Assembly: GCF_001905655.1 (NCBI RefSeq)
Contig: NZ_JMHT01000005.1
Coordinates: forward strand, 124,001 to 188,000
Source of the DNA: Mycobacterium sp. ST-F2
GTDB taxonomy: Bacteria; Actinomycetota; Actinomycetes; Mycobacteriales; Mycobacteriaceae
Direction: 5' to 3'
Length of the DNA stretch: 64,000 nt
Position numbers and translations under genes: made by a program. The number at the start of each line of letters is the position of its first letter. Within the stretch, counting starts at the first letter, position 1. Below are positions 1-10,392 of this stretch, piece by piece. The notes under the pieces were generated by a model. That model was given only the letters and a program-made list of their open reading frames with translations. It did not search any database and was not told the origin of the DNA.

Positions 1-1
1 C

Positions 2-1000
2 CCCGATCCGCAGATTCAATCACCGGGCGACGCAGTGGTCCGGGTGGTGCGGACCTGCGTGTGCGGCTCGGACTTGTGGTCGTACCGCGGGGTGCGTCCG
101 ACGCCGGTGCCGCACCCGATCGGGCATGAGTTCATCGGGATCGTGGAAGCCGTTGGCGCCGAGGTCAACACCGTGCGCGTCGGGGATTTCGTCATCTCGC
201 CGTTCACCGACAGCGACGGCACCTGCGTGCACTGCCGCAACGGGATCACGACCTCGTGCGTCAACTTCGGCGTCTGGGGCGGCACCGCCAAGACCGGCGA
301 GGCGCTCGACGGGGCGCAAGGGCAATACGTCCGGGTGCCCTTCGCCGACGGCACCCTGGTCACCGTGCCGGACTCGCCCGACGCCGAGCTGTACCCGCAC
401 CTGCTGACCCTTGCCGACGTCATGGCCACCGGCCATCACGCCGCCCGCTCGGGCAATGTGCAGCCGGGTGCCAGCGTGGTGGTCGTGGGCGACGGCGCCG
501 TCGGGCTGTGCGCGGTGCTGGCATCGAAACGCCTTGGAGCCGAGCGGATCATCGCGATGTCGCGACACGAAGACCGGCAGAACCTGGCCCGCGACTTCGG
601 CGCGACCGACATCGTCGCCGAACGCGGCGAGGACGGGATCGCCGCGATCGAGGAACTGCTCGGCGGTATCGGCGCTGACTCGGTGCTGGAGTGCGTCGGC
701 ACGAAGGATTCGATGCGCCAGGCACTCGGGGCGGTCCGCCCGGGCGGTTCTCTGGGGTTCGTCGGCGTGCCGGCCGGCGCGCCCGAGTTGCCGATGCAGC
801 AACTGTTCAGCACCAACATCCACGTCGCGGGCGGGATCGCGCCTGTCCGGCCATATCTTGATGACCTGCTGCCTGACGTGCTGTCCGGCGCCATCGCGCC
901 CGGCCGGGTTTTCGACCTGGCCCTGCCTCTGGCTCAGGTCGCCGACGCGTACACCGCGATGGATCAGCGCACGGCCATCAAGGTGCTGCTCGAGCCCTGA
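2..1000 (+). CDS. Zinc-dependent alcohol dehydrogenase family protein (5' partial)
   Basis: This is a medium-chain dehydrogenase/reductase that enters from the left edge; the reading frame is open from base 2, so the true start lies outside the window. Visible elements are a catalytic-zinc cysteine region (TCVCGSDLW), the GHEF motif, a cysteine cluster resembling the structural-zinc lobe (CVHCRNGITTSC, with fewer cysteines than the classical four) and a Rossmann dinucleotide loop (VVVVGDGAVGLC). The family oxidises alcohols or reduces aldehydes with NAD(P). The substrate cannot be read from sequence. Two carboxylic acid reductases lie 1.1 kb downstream on the same strand and yield aldehydes, so a role in removing aldehyde is possible but is only inference from proximity. 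Confidence 0.9.
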   Translation, partial: PDPQIQSPGDAVVRVVRTCVCGSDLWSYRGVRPTPVPHPIGHEFIGIVEAVGAEVNTVRVGDFVISPFTDSDGTCVHCRNGITTSCVNFGVWGGTAKTGEALDGAQGQYVRVPFADGTLVTVPDSPDAELYPHLLTLADVMATGHHAARSGNVQPGASVVVVGDGAVGLCAVLASKRLGAERIIAMSRHEDRQNLARDFGATDIVAERGEDGIAAIEELLGGIGADSVLECVGTKDSMRQALGAVRPGGSLGFVGVPAGAPELPMQQLFSTNIHVAGGIAPVRPYLDDLLPDVLSGAIAPGRVFDLALPLAQVADAYTAMDQRTAIKVLLEP

Positions 1001-1119
1001 TCACATCCACTGGGCGGCTCGCGAGTGGGACAGACAGTCTCGCTCGACTACCCTTTGGGCGTGATGTTTCCGGTGGGCTCTGAGGCGCGGTATGCCGCCC
1101 AGCTGATCGGACGTTTCCG

Positions 1120-2043
1120 TTGATCCAACACGGACTGGTGGTGCTCTTCGCACTGTGCGCCGCGGTGTGTGCCGCCGTCGGCATCGTGGTGCGCCAGCGC
1201 GCGACCATCGATGTGCCGCCGGAGCACGGCGTCAGCGTCGTCATGCTGTCGACGCTGCTGAGCCGGCGACTGTGGTGGGCGGGTACGGGCGCGGCTGTCG
1301 CCGGCTATGTCTTCCAGGCGCTGGCCCTGGCGCACGGCTCTCTTCTGGTGGTGCAACCCCTGCTGGTTTCGGCACTGCTGTTCGCCCTGCCGTTGAGCGC
1401 GCGTCAGGCGCATCGCAGGGTGACGCGCGGCGAGTGGCTGTGGGCTGGACTCCTGACCATCGGGCTCGCCGGATTCGTGGTGCTGGCCCGCCCCGAACGT
1501 GACGAACATCTGGCCTCACCGGTCGTTATCGCGCTGGTGGCCGCGGTGTGCGCGGCGGTGATCATCGGGTGCGTACTGCTGGCGCTGCGGTGCAGCGGCT
1601 GGTTGCGCGCGGTGCTGCTGGCAGTCGGCGTCGGCGTGCTGTTCGGTGTCGTCGCAGTGGTCACCAAGATCTTCATGGCGATTCTCCAACATCGCGGTTG
1701 GCTGGGCCTGCTGACGACGCCGGCGCCGTACCTGCTGATCATTCTGGGCGCCGTGGCGACGGTGCTGCAGCAGTCCGCGTTCCATGCCGGCGCCCTGCAG
1801 ACGTCGGTGCCGACCATGCTCGTGCTGGAGCCGGTGGTCGCCGTCGTGCTCGGTGCTCTGGTGCTGGGCGAAGGCTTCGACACCACCGGGGCCGAGGCTG
1901 TGGCACTCGTGGTGTCCATCGGTGCCATGGCGGCGGCGACCATCGCGCTGGGCCGCGACGAGGGCGCGTACGAAACGCAGGCGGGCACCAAGGTGGCCCC
2001 GCCGATCGCTCCGCAGCAGGTGCAACCCACCTCAGAACGCTGA
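1120..2043 (+). CDS. DMT-family-like multi-pass membrane protein
   Basis: The 307-aa protein is built almost entirely of hydrophobic helices (roughly nine or ten) with short loops, an arrangement typical of the drug/metabolite transporter superfamily. The C-terminal tail after about residue 275 is polar and proline-rich. An in-frame TGA at 1081-1083 rules out a longer form. The first usable start is the TTG at 1120, with GTG codons at 1138 and 1141 as alternatives; no strong ribosome-binding site marks any of them. It sits 119 bp after the dehydrogenase and 98 bp before the first carboxylic acid reductase. Substrate and direction of transport are unknown. Confidence 0.75.
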   Translation: MIQHGLVVLFALCAAVCAAVGIVVRQRATIDVPPEHGVSVVMLSTLLSRRLWWAGTGAAVAGYVFQALALAHGSLLVVQPLLVSALLFALPLSARQAHRRVTRGEWLWAGLLTIGLAGFVVLARPERDEHLASPVVIALVAAVCAAVIIGCVLLALRCSGWLRAVLLAVGVGVLFGVVAVVTKIFMAILQHRGWLGLLTTPAPYLLIILGAVATVLQQSAFHAGALQTSVPTMLVLEPVVAVVLGALVLGEGFDTTGAEAVALVVSIGAMAAATIALGRDEGAYETQAGTKVAPPIAPQQVQPTSER

Positions 2044-2084
2044 GCCACTCGGTGTGGTTTGGAGCACAGCCAACTCGGGCATAT

Positions 2085-2101
2085 CGTTAGTTTTGCTAAC
2101 G
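2085..2101. promoter_or_regulatory. Inverted repeat upstream of the first car gene
   Basis: CGTTAG and CTAACG flank a TTTTG loop, 40 bp before the ATG of the first carboxylic acid reductase. The position suits an operator or part of the promoter. No regulator gene is adjacent, so the binding protein is unknown. Confidence 0.35.
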
Positions 2102-2141
2102 TTGTATCTGGCGACGCTGGTGAACTATTGATGAGGTTGTT

Positions 2142-5100
2142 ATGTCGAACGAAGAATCCGTACTTACCCAAGAGCTGACGCAGCGCATCGCTGACCTGTG
2201 CGCCACGGATCCCCAACTTGCCGCCGCACGCCCCCTCGCCGGGGTCGGCGCCGCCCTCGAAGAGCCCGGCATCCGGCTGCCCGCCATGATCCACGCGGTC
2301 ATGGCGGCGTATGCCGACCGGCCCGCTCTCGGGCAGCGCGCCGTCGAGTACGTCACCGGTGCCGACGGCCGCACCGTGTCCAGGCTCCTGCCGCACTACG
2401 ACACCGTCACGTTCGGTGAGGCCTGGCAGCAGATCCAGGCCGTGGACAACGCCCTGCTCTCAGGTCCTGACGCTGTCGTCCCCGGCGATCGCATCGCGAT
2501 GCTCGGCTTCACGAGCGCCGAATACACCATCGTCGACACCGCGCTCGCCCGCGCCGGCATCGTCGCCGTCCCGCTGCAGACCAGCGCGCCGGCCGAGCAG
2601 CTGCGCCCGATCCTCGACGAGACCGAGCCTGTTGCGTTGTTCGCCGACGTGAAGTTCCTGGACGACGCTATTGAATTGGTGTCGGGGCTGGTTTCGTCGC
2701 CCGCTGCCGCGCTGACGCGTGTCGTGGTGTTCGACCACCACGATCAGGTCGACGATGAGCGTGAGGCCGTGGCCCGGGCCGCGGCGCGCCTGGCCGAGCG
2801 CGGAGTTGTCGTCGAGACCCTTGCCGACCTGGTGACGCGCGGCGCCGCGCTCCCGGCCGTCGAGCCCGTCGTCTCCGCGGACCCGGACCCGCTGCTGGTG
2901 CTCATCTACACCTCGGGCAGCACCGGCACTCCCAAGGGCGCCATGTATCCCGAGCGGTTGGTCGCCAACGCGTGGCGGACCGGGTTGACGCACCAGCAGC
3001 CTGACCTGCCGTCGATCGTCCTGAGCTTCCTGCCGATGAGCCACATGATGGGCCGCGGCACCGTCTATCGCACGCTCGCCCATGGCGGCACGGTGTACTT
3101 CGCGGCCAAGAGCGACCTGTCCACCCTGTTGGAGGACATCGCGCTGGTGCGGCCGACGCAGATGACGTTCGTGCCGCGCGTCTGGGAGATGATCCACCAG
3201 GAGGTGCAGAGCGAGGTCGATCGCCGGGCCCTGGACGGCGTCTCGGAGGAGCAGGTGCTCGACGAACGGCGCGTCAGCCTGATCGGTGGGCGGCAGCTGG
3301 TCGCGATGACGGGGTCGGCCCCGATCTCGCCGGAGCTCAAGGCCTGGGTGCAGAACTTCCTCGGGCTGGAGCTGCTGGAGGCCTACGGCTCGACCGAGGC
3401 CGGCGGCGTCATGATCAGCGGCCACGTGAGCCGTCCGCCGGTCCTGGACTACAAGCTGGTCGACGTACCCGAGCTCGGCTACCTGTCGACCGACCGGCCC
3501 CACCCCCGTGGTGAATTGCTTTTGAAGTCAACGGATTTGATCCCGGGCTACTACAAGCGGCCCGACGTCACCGCCGACGTCTTCGACGCCGACGGTTTCT
3601 ACCGCACCGGCGACATCGTCGCCGAGCTCGGCCCCGATCACTTGCAGTACCTGGACCGCCGCAACAACGTGCTGAAGCTGGCGCAGGGCGAGTTCGTCAC
3701 CGTCTCGAAGCTGGAAGCCGCCTTCGGCACCAGTCCGCTGATCCGTCAGATCTACGTGTACGGCAACAGTTCTCGCTCGTATCTGCTGGCGGTGATCGTG
3801 CCGTCTTTGGAAGCTCTGAGTGGCGCTGCCGATGCGGAAGCCCTGCGTCCCGAACTGGCCGACGCGTTGCAGGCCGTGGCCCGCGAGTCCGGGCTGCAGT
3901 CGTACGAGATTCCCCGCGACTTCATCATCGAGACCGAACCGTTCTCACTGGAGAACGGGCTGCTGACCGGTGTGCGCAAGCTGGCCTGGCCGAAGCTGAA
4001 GGCTCGCTACGGCGCCGAGTTGGAGCAGCTGTACGCCGAACTGGCTGAGGGGCAGGCCTTGGAGCTTCGGGCGTTGCGGTCACTGCGGCCCGACGCTCCT
4101 GTGCTCGAGACCGTGTTGCGCGCAGTCGTCGCCACGCTCGGGGCGGCCGGTTCCGACGTTGCGGGCGACGCCCACTTCACCGACCTTGGTGGAGATTCGT
4201 TGTCGGCGTTGACCTTCGGCAATCTGTTGGAGGAGATCTTCGAGGTCGAGGTGCCGGTCGGCGTGATCGTCAGCCCGGCCACCGACCTGGCCGGGGTGGC
4301 GGCCTACATCGAAGGAGAGCGCGCCGGAAGCAAGCGGCCGACGTTCTCCACGGTGCACGGCCGCGGCGCCACCGAAGCGCGGGCCGCGGACCTGACGCTG
4401 GACAAGTTCATCGACGCCGAGACGTTGGCGGCGGCGCCGTCGCTGCCCGGCCCGGTGTCCGAGGTGCGCACTGTATTGCTCACGGGCGCAACCGGTTTCC
4501 TCGGGCGCTATCTGGCTCTGGAGTGGCTGGAGCGCATGGACCTGGTCGACGGCAAGGTCATCTGCCTGGTCCGTGGTAAGTCCGACGCCGATGCCCGGGC
4601 CCGGCTCGACGCGACGTTCGATTCCGGCGACCCGAAGCTGCTGGCGCACTACCGGTCGTTGGCGGGCCGCCTCGAGGTCATCGCCGGCGACAAGGGTGAG
4701 GCCAATCTAGGCCTGTCGCAGGAGGTTTGGCAGCGCCTGGCCGACACTGTCGACTTCATCGTGGACCCGGCCGCGCTGGTGAACCACGTGCTGCCGTACA
4801 GCGAACTGTTCGGACCCAACGCGCTCGGCACCGCCGAGCTGATCCGGATCGCGTTGACCACGCGGATCAAGCCGTTCGCGTATGTCTCGACCATCGCGGT
4901 CGGTGGCGGCGTCGCGCCCGGTGAGTTCGTCGAGGACGCCGACGTGCGCGTGATGAGCGCGGTGCGGTCCGTCGACGACAGTTACGCCAATGGCTACGGC
5001 AACAGCAAGTGGGCCGGTGAAGTCCTGCTGCGCGAGGCCAATGATCTTTGCGGACTGCCGGTTTCGGTGTTCCGTTGCGACATGATCCTGGCCGACACCA

Positions 5101-5669
5101 CGTACGCCGGGCAGCTCAACCTGCCCGACATGTTCACCCGCATGATGTTCTCGCTGGTGGCCACCGGCATCGCCCCGTCCTCGTTCTACGAGCTGGACGC
5201 TGACGGCAAGCGGCAGCGCGCCCACTACGACGGCCTGCCCGTCGAGTTCGTCTCCGAGTCCATTTCGACGCTGGCAGTACGCGTCGCGGCCGGCGAATCG
5301 GACTCGACGTTCGAGACCTATCACGTGATGAACCCGTACGACGACGGCATCGGTATGGACGAGTTCGTCGACTGGCTGATAGACGCCGGGTATTCCGTTG
5401 CGCGCGTTGGTGATTACGCCGAGTGGCTGGCCCGCTTCGAGACCGCGCTGCGTGCCCTGCCGGACCGGCAGCGTCAGGCGTCGCTGCTGCCCCTGCTGCA
5501 CAACTACCAACAGCCGAGCTACCCGGTGCCGGGGTCCATTGCTCCGGTGGACCGGTTCCGCGCTGCGGTGCAGGACGCGAAAATCGGTGCGGACAAGGAT
5601 ATTCCGCACATCGGTGCGCCGGTGATCGTCAAGTACATCACCGATCTGCAGCTGCTCGGCCTGCTCTGA
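2142..5669 (+). CDS. car: Carboxylic acid reductase, copy 1
   Basis: This 1175-aa multidomain enzyme reduces carboxylic acids to aldehydes using ATP and NADPH. The order seen is an N-terminal adenylation domain (P-loop-like [10 protein letters not shown] near residue 257), a carrier-protein domain with the phosphopantetheine serine in [10 protein letters not shown] (about residue 686) and a C-terminal thioester reductase domain (nucleotide loop [11 protein letters not shown] near 778; YxxxK in [10 protein letters not shown] near 950). Length matches characterised Mycobacterium and Nocardia CARs. A phosphopantetheinyl transferase must activate it; none is in the window. The ATG at 2142 lies behind a GATGAGG-type ribosome site. 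It is one of a tandem pair: the second copy starts 178 bp after this stop and is closely similar, most strongly in the reductase domain. Confidence 0.96.
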   Translation: MSNEESVLTQELTQRIADLCATDPQLAAARPLAGVGAALEEPGIRLPAMIHAVMAAYADRPALGQRAVEYVTGADGRTVSRLLPHYDTVTFGEAWQQIQAVDNALLSGPDAVVPGDRIAMLGFTSAEYTIVDTALARAGIVAVPLQTSAPAEQLRPILDETEPVALFADVKFLDDAIELVSGLVSSPAAALTRVVVFDHHDQVDDEREAVARAAARLAERGVVVETLADLVTRGAALPAVEPVVSADPDPLLVLIYTSGSTGTPKGAMYPERLVANAWRTGLTHQQPDLPSIVLSFLPMSHMMGRGTVYRTLAHGGTVYFAAKSDLSTLLEDIALVRPTQMTFVPRVWEMIHQEVQSEVDRRALDGVSEEQVLDERRVSLIGGRQLVAMTGSAPISPELKAWVQNFLGLELLEAYGSTEAGGVMISGHVSRPPVLDYKLVDVPELGYLSTDRPHPRGELLLKSTDLIPGYYKRPDVTADVFDADGFYRTGDIVAELGPDHLQYLDRRNNVLKLAQGEFVTVSKLEAAFGTSPLIRQIYVYGNSSRSYLLAVIVPSLEALSGAADAEALRPELADALQAVARESGLQSYEIPRDFIIETEPFSLENGLLTGVRKLAWPKLKARYGAELEQLYAELAEGQALELRALRSLRPDAPVLETVLRAVVATLGAAGSDVAGDAHFTDLGGDSLSALTFGNLLEEIFEVEVPVGVIVSPATDLAGVAAYIEGERAGSKRPTFSTVHGRGATEARAADLTLDKFIDAETLAAAPSLPGPVSEVRTVLLTGATGFLGRYLALEWLERMDLVDGKVICLVRGKSDADARARLDATFDSGDPKLLAHYRSLAGRLEVIAGDKGEANLGLSQEVWQRLADTVDFIVDPAALVNHVLPYSELFGPNALGTAELIRIALTTRIKPFAYVSTIAVGGGVAPGEFVEDADVRVMSAVRSVDDSYANGYGNSKWAGEVLLREANDLCGLPVSVFRCDMILADTTYAGQLNLPDMFTRMMFSLVATGIAPSSFYELDADGKRQRAHYDGLPVEFVSESISTLAVRVAAGESDSTFETYHVMNPYDDGIGMDEFVDWLIDAGYSVARVGDYAEWLARFETALRALPDRQRQASLLPLLHNYQQPSYPVPGSIAPVDRFRAAVQDAKIGADKDIPHIGAPVIVKYITDLQLLGLL

Positions 5670-5674
5670 GCTGA

Positions 5675-5735
5675 CCCTGGGATTTGTGCACGATTTTCCG
5701 CGGTAGGCGCGGAAAATCGTGCACGAATCACAGGG
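5675..5735. repeat. Long 3'-end palindrome, family A, copy 1
   Basis: The core arm GTGCACGATTTTCCGCG (5686-5702) and its exact complement (5708-5724) flank a GTAGG loop. With one wobble and one mismatch, pairing extends outward to 5675 and 5735, giving arms of about 28 bp. It begins six bases after the stop of the first car gene, so it could act as a transcription terminator or mRNA 3' stabiliser. Related copies lie at 9367, 10330 and 28901. Confidence 0.9.
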
Positions 5736-5847
5736 AACTGGCAGGAAATCGCCGGAACAACGGCGGCCGCGCCAGCGTCATTCAATTAGTGGGAATGCAA
5801 CGGGGCGTACCCATTCGAGTTTTTTCGATTTTTCGTGAGGTTTCTTC

Positions 5848-8800
5848 ATGTCGATTTCCCATGCCGACAGCGCTCTCGCCCGCCGGATCGTCGAACTTTC
5901 CGCCACTGATCCGCAGTTCGCCGCGGCCGTGCCGCTGCAGTCGGTCGCCGAGTCGGTCGAAAAGCCTGGCATGCGACTGCCCGAGATCGTGAAGACCGTC
6001 CTCGAGGGCTACGCCGACCGGACCGCCCTCGGGCAGCGCGCCGTCGAGTTCGTCACCGAGCACGGCCGCACCGTGGCGCGGCTGCTGCCGAAGTACGACA
6101 CCATCACCTACCGCGAGCTGTGGGACCGCATCCGCGCCGTCGCCGCCGCGCTGCACGCCGACGGCGTCAAGGCCGGCGACCGTGTCGCCATCCTCGGCTT
6201 CACCAGCACCGACTACACCGTCATCGACACCGCGCTCGGCCAGATCGGCGCCGTCTCGGTGCCGCTGCAGACCAGCTCCGCGGCGTCGTCGTTGCTGCCG
6301 ATCGTGGCCGAAACCGAACCGGTGCTGATCGCCGTGAGCGCAGGCTATGTAGCCGACGCTGTGGAACTCGCCGTGGGTGGCCCGGCTCCGGCCCGCTTCG
6401 TGGTGTTCGACCACCACGCCGAGGTCGACGACGAGCGTGAGGCCATCGACAAGGCGCGCGACGCGCTGTCCGGCCTGAACGTCACGGTCGAGACTTTCGG
6501 CGATCTACTGAGCCGCGGCCGCACCCTGCCGCCGGCGCCGACACCGGTCTTCGACGAAGCCGACCCCCTGGCCCTGCTGATCTACACCTCCGGGTCGACC
6601 GGGGCGCCCAAGGGCGCGATGTACCCCGAGAGCAACATGACGAGCTTCTGGCGGCGGGCCAGCACGGCGTGGTTCGGACCCAGCGAGGCGTCGATCAACC
6701 TGGCGTTCATGCCGATGAGCCACGTCATGGGCCGCGGCATCCTGTACTCCACCCTGGCCAACGGCGGCATCGTCTACTTCGCTGCCAAGAGCGACTTGTC
6801 CACTCTCCTTGAGGATTTCGCGCTGGCGCGACCCACCGAGCTGAACCTGGTACCCCGCGTCTGGGAGATGCTGTACCTGGAATTCCAGAGCCGCGTCGAC
6901 AAGCTCGTGCCGGCCGGTGCCGGTGAGGCCGAGCGCGATGACATCGAGCAGCAGGTGATGGCCGACATGCGGCAGAACCTGATCGGTGGCCGCTACATCA
7001 AGGCGATGACCGGCTCGGCGCCCATCACCGACGAGCTCAAGGCGTGGGTCGAGAAGTTCCTCGGCATCCATGTGCTCGAGGGCTACGGCTCCACGGAGGC
7101 CGGCATGGTCTTCTTCGACGGCGTCATCCAGCGCCCGCCGACCCTGGACTACAAGCTGGTCGACGTGCCCGACCTGGGTTACTACCTGACCGACCAGCCC
7201 TACCCGCGCGGCGAGCTGCTGGTCAAGACCCAGTACCTGTTCCCGGGTTACTACGAGCGGCCCGAGGTCACCGCGACCGTGTTCGACGAGGACGGCTTCT
7301 ACCGCACCGGCGACGTCGTCGCCGAGATCGGCCCGGACCAGATCCAGTACGTCGACCGCCGCAACAACGTGCTGAAGCTGGCGCAGGGCGAGTTCGTCAC
7401 CCTGGCCAAGCTGGAGGCGGCGTTCAGCAACAACAGCCCGCTGGTCCGGCAGATCTACGTCTACGGCAACAGCGCCCAGCCGTACCTGCTGGCTGTGGTG
7501 GTCCCGACCGAAGATGCCTTGGCGCGTTGGGATTCCGCCGAACTGAAGCAGCGGATCAGCGATTCGCTGCAGGAGGTCGCCAAGGCCGCCGAGCTGCAGT
7601 CCTACGAGATTCCCCGCGACTTCCTCATCGAGACCGAGCCGTTCTCGCTGGAGAACGGGCTGTTGACCGGCATCCGAAAGCTGGCCTGGCCCAAGCTCAA
7701 GGCGCATTACGGGCCGGCGCTGGAAGACCTGTACGTGAGTCTTGCTGCCGGACAAGCCGATGAACTCCGTGAGTTGCGACAGCACGGGGCCGAGGGCCCG
7801 GCCCTGCCGACCGTCATCCGCGCGGCGAGCGCGCTGCTCGGTGCGTCGGGCGAGGTGTCGGCCGACGCCCACTTCACCGATCTCGGCGGAGACTCGTTGT
7901 CCGCGTTGACCTTCGGCAACCTGCTCGAGGAGATCTTCGGCGTCGAGGTTCAGGTCGGCGTCATCGTGAGCCCCGCCAACGATCTGGCGGCGCTGGCCGC
8001 CTACATCGAGAACGAGCGCAGCGGCGGCGCCAAGCGCCCCAGCTTCAGCTCGGTGCACGGCAAGAACGCCGTCGAGGTGCGTGCGGCGGACCTGACGCTG
8101 GACAAGTTCATCGATGCGACGACGCTGGCGGCGGCGCCGTCGCTGCCCGGCCCTGCGTCCGAGGTTCGGACCGTATTGCTCACGGGCGCAACCGGATTCC
8201 TCGGCCGCTACCTGGCGCTGGAGTGGCTGGAACGCATGGACCTGGTCGACGGCAAGGTGATCGCCCTGGTGCGCGCCAAGTCCGACGACGAGGCCCGGGC
8301 CCGTCTCGATGCGACGTTCGACAGTGGCGACCCGAAGCTGCTGGCGCACTACCAGGCCCTGGCCGCTGACCACCTCGAAGTCATCGCCGGTGACAAGGGC
8401 GACGAGAATCTCGGCCTGCCGCAGGAGGTTTGGCAGCGGTTGGCCGACGAGGTCGACGTCATCGTCGACCCGGCGGCGCTGGTGAACCACGTGCTGCCCT
8501 ACAGCGAGCTGTTCGGACCCAACGCGCTGGGCACTGCCGAGCTGATCCGGATCGCGCTGACCACCCGGCAGAAGCCGTACATCTATGTGTCGACGATCGG
8601 CGTCGGTGACCAGCTGGCGCCGGGCACGTTCACCGAAGAGGCGGACGTGCGCGTGATGAGCCCGGTGCGTGCCGTCCACGACGGTTACGCCAACGGCTAC
8701 GGCAACAGCAAGTGGGCCGGTGAGGTGCTGCTGCGTGAGGCGAATGACCTTTGCGGACTGCCGGTTTCGGTGTTCCGCTGCGACATGATCCTCGCGGACA

Positions 8801-9357
8801 CGTCGTACGCGGGGCAGCTGAACCTGCCCGACATGTTCACCCGCATGATGTTCTCGCTGGTGGCGACCGGCATCGCGCCGTACTCGTTCTACGAGCGGGA
8901 CGCCGAGGGCAAGCGGCAGGCTGCGCACTACGACGGGCTGCCCGTCGAGTTCATCGCCGAGGCCATCGACACGCTCGGCGTGCGGCCCGCGGGCGAGTTC
9001 GTCACCTACCACGTGATGAACCCGCACTCTGACGGGCTGGGCATGGACGAGTTCGTCGACTGGCTCATCAAGGCCGGGTATTCCATTGCCCGCGTTGATG
9101 ATTACGCCGAATGGCTGACCCGCTTCGAGACCACCCTGAGGGCCCTGCCGGACCGCCAGCGCCAGGCGTCACTGCTGCCGCTGCTGCACAACTACCAGAA
9201 GCCGGAGCACCCGCACAACGGGTCCATCGCGCCGGTCGTGGTGTTCCGCGAGGCGGTGCAGGAGGCAAAGCTGGGCCCAGACAAGGACATTCCGCACATC
9301 ACCGCGCCGGTGATCGTCAAGTACATCACCGACCTGCAGCTGCTCGGCTTGCTCTGA
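5848..9357 (+). CDS. car: Carboxylic acid reductase, copy 2
   Basis: This 1169-aa paralogue of the preceding gene has the same three-domain layout: adenylation domain (TSGSTGAPKG near residue 248), carrier domain ([10 protein letters not shown], serine near 682) and thioester reductase ([11 protein letters not shown] near 778; [10 protein letters not shown] near 950). It should turn acids into aldehydes with ATP and NADPH after pantetheinylation. The two copies differ more in the adenylation domain, which selects the acid, than in the reductase domain, where long stretches are identical. This suggests duplication followed by substrate divergence or by gene conversion of the 3' half. The ATG at 5848 follows a GTGAGG ribosome site. 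The gene has its own 178-bp upstream region, so separate expression is possible. Confidence 0.96.
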   Translation: MSISHADSALARRIVELSATDPQFAAAVPLQSVAESVEKPGMRLPEIVKTVLEGYADRTALGQRAVEFVTEHGRTVARLLPKYDTITYRELWDRIRAVAAALHADGVKAGDRVAILGFTSTDYTVIDTALGQIGAVSVPLQTSSAASSLLPIVAETEPVLIAVSAGYVADAVELAVGGPAPARFVVFDHHAEVDDEREAIDKARDALSGLNVTVETFGDLLSRGRTLPPAPTPVFDEADPLALLIYTSGSTGAPKGAMYPESNMTSFWRRASTAWFGPSEASINLAFMPMSHVMGRGILYSTLANGGIVYFAAKSDLSTLLEDFALARPTELNLVPRVWEMLYLEFQSRVDKLVPAGAGEAERDDIEQQVMADMRQNLIGGRYIKAMTGSAPITDELKAWVEKFLGIHVLEGYGSTEAGMVFFDGVIQRPPTLDYKLVDVPDLGYYLTDQPYPRGELLVKTQYLFPGYYERPEVTATVFDEDGFYRTGDVVAEIGPDQIQYVDRRNNVLKLAQGEFVTLAKLEAAFSNNSPLVRQIYVYGNSAQPYLLAVVVPTEDALARWDSAELKQRISDSLQEVAKAAELQSYEIPRDFLIETEPFSLENGLLTGIRKLAWPKLKAHYGPALEDLYVSLAAGQADELRELRQHGAEGPALPTVIRAASALLGASGEVSADAHFTDLGGDSLSALTFGNLLEEIFGVEVQVGVIVSPANDLAALAAYIENERSGGAKRPSFSSVHGKNAVEVRAADLTLDKFIDATTLAAAPSLPGPASEVRTVLLTGATGFLGRYLALEWLERMDLVDGKVIALVRAKSDDEARARLDATFDSGDPKLLAHYQALAADHLEVIAGDKGDENLGLPQEVWQRLADEVDVIVDPAALVNHVLPYSELFGPNALGTAELIRIALTTRQKPYIYVSTIGVGDQLAPGTFTEEADVRVMSPVRAVHDGYANGYGNSKWAGEVLLREANDLCGLPVSVFRCDMILADTSYAGQLNLPDMFTRMMFSLVATGIAPYSFYERDAEGKRQAAHYDGLPVEFIAEAIDTLGVRPAGEFVTYHVMNPHSDGLGMDEFVDWLIKAGYSIARVDDYAEWLTRFETTLRALPDRQRQASLLPLLHNYQKPEHPHNGSIAPVVVFREAVQEAKLGPDKDIPHITAPVIVKYITDLQLLGLL

Positions 9358-9366
9358 CCCAGGGAT

Positions 9367-9409
9367 TTGTGCACGATTTTCCGCGGCCGCCGCGGAAAAT
9401 CGTGCACAA
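9367..9409. repeat. Long 3'-end palindrome, family A, copy 2
   Basis: Perfect 20-bp arms, left 9367-9386 and right 9390-9409, surround a CCG loop. The core GTGCACGATTTTCCGCG is identical to copy 1. It fills the gap between the convergent second car gene (stop at 9357) and the DUF559 gene (stop at 9414), which suits a bidirectional terminator. Both car genes are followed by this element, so it may have been duplicated with the gene. Confidence 0.9.
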
Positions 9410-9413
9410 GTTT

Positions 9414-10283
9414 TCAGGCGGCGTGCCTGGACAGCAGGGCATTCCGTATTTCGGCGAGCACTCGGTCGGGATATTCGGTCAGGTCGAGCCACGTGAACCG
9501 CAAGATCTGGTAACCGAGCAGCGAGATCGCGTTTTGGCGCTTTCGGTCGTTCTCGAAGTCGTCAGCACTGCTGTGAAAGGCCCATCCGTCGACTTCTATG
9601 GCGAGTTTTGCTGCCGGAAACACGACGTCGACTTTGTACCCGGCCACCGGGCAGTTGGCCTTCCATCCAGTGATCTTGTTGCGGCGCAATAGTTTTACGA
9701 ACAGGCGTTCGGCTTGAGAGCGGGCCCCGTCTTCGGCGGCCAGCAACAGTATCCGAGCCGCAGGCGATCCGTGTCGTCCTTTGTTGCGCAGGTGCGCATC
9801 CCAGAGTTTCTTCAGCTCGACGTGCCGTTGCAACGCAGTGTCCATGAGTTTGGCGCCACCTCCGCGGTGCGTCGCGGCTTCGACGACGGTCAGTGGGAGT
9901 GCGGTGACTCGCAACCCGCCGCGTTCGACGATGTCCTGTGGCAGCAGGTCGCGGCGGCGCACCCGGATGCCGTCGCGCTTGCGATGATTGCTGACCTTCG
10001 GCACGGTGACTTCCACGGTCTCCGGCGCGTAGTGAGTGACTCCCAGCCACCACGCGGCGGCCAGTCCGCTGGCGGTGGCCGCCGGGCCGTAGGACCACAC
10101 TGCGCTGCGTACGCGGGCCGCATCGCTGAATGGACGATCGTCGACGAAGAACACTCCGGGGGCGCAGCGCAGCCAGTGGCCGGAGCGGACTCGGCGGCTG
10201 ATGGCGTCATCGCTGATCCCGGCGGTCAGGGCTTGGGCGCGGGTGATTACGCCGTCGTGGCGGCGAAGGTAGTCATCGAGCAC
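9414..10283 (-). CDS. AbiEi-like/DUF559 endonuclease-domain protein
   Basis: The 289-aa protein has an N-terminal winged-helix region like the AbiEi antitoxin family (roughly residues 1-60, with TRAQALTAGISDDAISRRV). Its C-terminal DUF559 domain is related to very-short-patch-repair endonucleases (VDVVFPAAKLAIEVDGWAFH near residue 225, followed by a D...R...N pattern). The acidic residues of the restriction-like fold are present, so nuclease activity is possible. Such genes are common single-copy genes in mycobacteria with no proven role. No methyltransferase and no AbiEii-type toxin gene lies beside it, so it is not obviously part of a restriction or toxin-antitoxin system. It is flanked by family A palindromes on both sides. 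Confidence 0.8.
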   Translation of the reverse strand: MLDDYLRRHDGVITRAQALTAGISDDAISRRVRSGHWLRCAPGVFFVDDRPFSDAARVRSAVWSYGPAATASGLAAAWWLGVTHYAPETVEVTVPKVSNHRKRDGIRVRRRDLLPQDIVERGGLRVTALPLTVVEAATHRGGGAKLMDTALQRHVELKKLWDAHLRNKGRHGSPAARILLLAAEDGARSQAERLFVKLLRRNKITGWKANCPVAGYKVDVVFPAAKLAIEVDGWAFHSSADDFENDRKRQNAISLLGYQILRFTWLDLTEYPDRVLAEIRNALLSRHAA

Positions 10284-10329
10284 ACAGATTCGGACGTTTG
10301 CGGCGCCCCTGCGGTTCCATCAACTGGGT

Positions 10330-10374
10330 TTTGTGCACGATTTTCCGCGGTCGCCGCGGAAAATCGTGCACAAA
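10330..10374. repeat. Long 3'-end palindrome, family A, copy 3
   Basis: Perfect 21-bp arms (10330-10350 and 10354-10374) flank a TCG loop, with the same GTGCACGATTTTCCGCGG core as the other copies. It lies 18 bp past the stop of the minus-strand lipase-like gene and upstream of the DUF559 gene. It is therefore again at a gene 3' end, but here between co-oriented rather than convergent genes. Confidence 0.9.
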
Positions 10375-10392
10375 TCGCTTGGGGCTGAGGGA

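Noticed and set aside
6505-9027. An 840-codon open frame antisense to the second car gene
   Set aside because: Shadow frame of a high-GC gene with Arg/Gly/Val-rich composition and no domain.
9414-10283. DUF559 gene as part of an AbiE toxin-antitoxin or restriction system
   Set aside because: No AbiEii toxin, methyltransferase or second subunit is adjacent; neighbours are unrelated metabolic genes.
5675-10374. The repeated palindromes as a CRISPR array
   Set aside because: Copies are single, hundreds to thousands of bases apart, fully palindromic and at gene ends; there are no regular spacers or cas genes.
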